Assembly (NCBI GenBank): GCA_900753245.1
Contig: CAADYJ010000046.1
Span: 1 to 6,792, forward strand
DNA: 6,792 nucleotides
Direction: 5' to 3'
Source of the DNA: Clostridia bacterium
GTDB lineage: Bacteria; Bacillota; Clostridia; TANB77; CAG-508
Part shown: piece after piece, positions 5,752 through 6,792 of the stretch
How the letters are laid out: every line of letters begins with the position of its first letter
How positions within the stretch are numbered: the first letter of the stretch is position 1
Position numbers and translations under genes: made by a program
Notes under the pieces: model-generated
The model's input: only the letters and a program-made list of their open reading frames with translations
What the model was told of the DNA's origin: nothing
The model's database searches: none

Positions 5752-6207
5752 ATGAAAAAAAATATTTATCTATTAATTACAATTTTATTAATAATATTAT
5801 TCTTTTACATAGGATATTCAAAATTAATAAAAAAATCTCCTTTTGTTAGCATATTTAATATTGGAATGCTTCAAGTTACATCTGGAAGTATGGAGCCAAA
5901 TATAAAGGTAGGAGAAATTATAATAATTTTAAAAACAAAAGATTATAACGTGGGAGACATAGTAACAATATGCACAAAAAATAATAATTTGATTACTCAC
6001 AGAATTATAAAAAAGGAAGATAAAAATTATATAACAAAAGGAGATTTTAATAATATACAAGATGAAGATATTATAACTAAAGAAAATATAAAAGGAAAAG
6101 TTATATTTCATTCTAAATTTTTAGGGATGTTGTGTAAATATAAAAACATTATATTTCTTATAATTATGTTCTTGTTATGTATAAAAAGAAAAAAGGAGTT
6201 GTTATGA
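5752..6207 (+). CDS. sipW: Signal peptidase I, SipW/ER type
   Basis: Membrane serine protease of family S26B that removes signal peptides from a small set of exported proteins, typically TasA-like ones. The 151-residue protein has an N-terminal membrane helix (about 5-22), the catalytic serine S46 in TSGSMEP, H83 in THRI (the His that replaces the bacterial general-base Lys in this subfamily), acidic residues D98 in KGDF and D104/D106, and a C-terminal helix (about 131-145) before a basic tail. It is somewhat shorter than many SipW proteins but appears complete. It sits between two putative substrates. No Shine-Dalgarno site lies at a workable distance: the nearest, AGGAAG, is 21 nt upstream. 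With its ATG only 2 bp after the previous stop, translation probably depends on coupling. It overlaps the next gene by 4 bp (ATGA). The symbol reflects family, not proven orthology. Confidence 0.9.
   Translation: MKKNIYLLITILLIILFFYIGYSKLIKKSPFVSIFNIGMLQVTSGSMEPNIKVGEIIIILKTKDYNVGDIVTICTKNNNLITHRIIKKEDKNYITKGDFNNIQDEDIITKENIKGKVIFHSKFLGMLCKYKNIIFLIIMFLLCIKRKKELL
6193..6198 (+). promoter_or_regulatory. Ribosome-binding site deciding the start of the second exported protein
   Basis: AAGGAG lies 5 nt before ATG 6204, inside the end of the signal peptidase gene. The in-frame ATG at 6177 has no such site and would add nine residues (MYKKKKGVV) to an already basic N-terminus. ATG 6204 overlaps the previous stop as ATGA, the usual coupling arrangement. 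Confidence 0.75.
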
Positions 6208-6710
6208 AAAAAATAGAAAAAGATAAAAAAGAAAAACAAAAAAATACACCAATATTAATATTGCTTTTAATATTAATATTACTTAGTATATTAGGAATTA
6301 CACTTTCAATATATAAATCAAGAGTTAATGGAAAGGTTTTTGCACAAATTGCAAATCCAGTTTTTGAGGTAAGAAAAGAAGAAAGTCTACTATTAACTGC
6401 AGTAGCACCAAAAGCTTCATATACATTTGAAGTAAGAAATTATGACGACAAAAATATAAATGAAGTAGATATGGAATATTATATTGAAATTGTATCAAAT
6501 ACAGACCAATCAATAAATTTTGAATTATTTAATGGAGAAAGCAAAATACCTCTTATTAATAATAAAACAAACAAAATAGCTATAAATAAAGAAAACAAAG
6601 AAGAACATAAATATAGGTTAGATATAACATATGATAAAAATAAAACAGATATTAGCCAGGATATAAAGGAAAAAGTAGAGATAAAAATTCACTCAATACA
6701 AAAAGTGTAG
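6204..6710 (+). CDS. Second exported protein, probable SipW substrate with Ig-like domain
   Basis: Predicted secreted or membrane-tethered protein of 168 residues with no family I can name firmly. A very basic N-terminus (1-14) leads into a hydrophobic helix (15-35) ending SILGITLSIYKSRVNGKV. This echoes the TasA-like neighbour: ILG-x-T, then Y, V and GK at similar spacing, followed by a VFEV/WAFLV strand. The rest (52-168) is predicted to be beta-rich, with VAPKASYTFEVRNYDD and a YYIEIVSNTDQSINFELF segment like those of Ig-like surface domains. It has no cysteine, no LPXTG-like motif and no C-terminal membrane segment. It follows the SipW-type gene with a 4-bp overlap, which supports it as a substrate. 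It could be a minor fibre subunit or an anchor/assembly partner similar in role, not sequence, to TapA; this is inference. Confidence 0.75.
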   Translation: MKKIEKDKKEKQKNTPILILLLILILLSILGITLSIYKSRVNGKVFAQIANPVFEVRKEESLLLTAVAPKASYTFEVRNYDDKNINEVDMEYYIEIVSNTDQSINFELFNGESKIPLINNKTNKIAINKENKEEHKYRLDITYDKNKTDISQDIKEKVEIKIHSIQKV

Positions 6711-6792
6711 AAAGACTAACTATATGAAGTCAATAGAAAAATGAAAAAAAGTTAAAAAATATTTTATATAAATTTGCACATTGAAAATCGCA
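6711..6792. other. 3' flank of the operon, no gene seen
   Basis: These 82 bases are almost all A/T. No hairpin with a T tract follows the last stop, so the transcript may run on past the window. Short ATG-started frames (for example at 6724) stop within a few codons. TTGCAC (6774-6779) could be a -35 box for a promoter whose -10 lies outside, but this cannot be judged. Confidence 0.4.

Noticed and set aside
6177..6203. Longer start for the second exported protein at ATG 6177
   Set aside because: It has no ribosome-binding site and would overlap the signal peptidase gene by 31 bp. ATG 6204 has AAGGAG at 5 nt and an ATGA overlap.
6250..6281. Two 14-bp AT palindromes (CAATATTAATATTG and TAATATTAATATTA) 18 bp apart
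   Set aside because: They fall in codons for the Leu/Ile-rich signal helix, where repeated ATT/TTA codons create such palindromes by composition alone.
6726..6750. Similarity between AAGTC...GAAAAATGA here and near 4419-4433, as a shared regulatory motif
   Set aside because: The two need a 4-nt gap to align and consist mostly of A runs, which is not distinguishable from background in this DNA.
6774..6792. Start of a riboswitch or promoter at the right edge (TTGCACATTGAAAATCGCA)
   Set aside because: Only 19 bases are available, and no consensus for a known riboswitch can be established.

Overview
The window is very AT-rich (A/T at most wobble positions, AGA as the usual arginine codon) and has strong Shine-Dalgarno sites, short operons and hairpin-plus-T terminators. 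Its gene content (four-Cys MetRS, OmpR-type two-component pair, sortase, SipW-type signal peptidase, TasA-like proteins) points to a low-GC Bacillota, most likely a clostridial lineage. No species can be named from the sequence alone. All convincing genes are on the + strand, and there is no tRNA, rRNA, CRISPR array or insertion sequence.

Layout. Bases 2-76 are the end of an unidentified gene, closed by a strong terminator (100-141). A good extended -10 promoter (156-184) drives metG (methionyl-tRNA synthetase, 228-1814) and a 54-residue gene of unknown function (1834-1998). A candidate promoter and a leader hairpin/terminator precede a two-component pair: an OmpR-family response regulator (2090-2767) and a HAMP-containing membrane histidine kinase (2777-4318). 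A terminator (4324-4356) closes that unit.

After a 224-bp regulatory gap comes the most interesting part, a tightly packed operon (4543-6710): membrane-anchored sortase, TasA/camelysin-like exported protein, SipW/ER-type signal peptidase, and a second exported protein with a similar signal segment. The order substrate-SipW-substrate matches the Bacillus subtilis tapA-sipW-tasA matrix operon, here with a sortase gene in front. The likely working model is that SipW releases the two exported proteins across the membrane, where they form a surface fibre or matrix, while the sortase attaches or polymerises surface proteins. Neither exported protein carries a recognisable LPXTG-type sorting signal, so the sortase's substrate is unexplained within this window.

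The gap ahead of the operon holds a candidate promoter, a perfect 16-bp palindrome near the predicted transcription start, and a match to the SinR operator consensus over the -35. A perfect 12-bp hairpin lies inside the end of the sortase gene, just before the first exported-protein gene. The two-component system next door is a candidate regulator, but only by proximity. The final 82 bases (6711-6792) contain no gene or terminator that I can support, so the operon may continue past the window.
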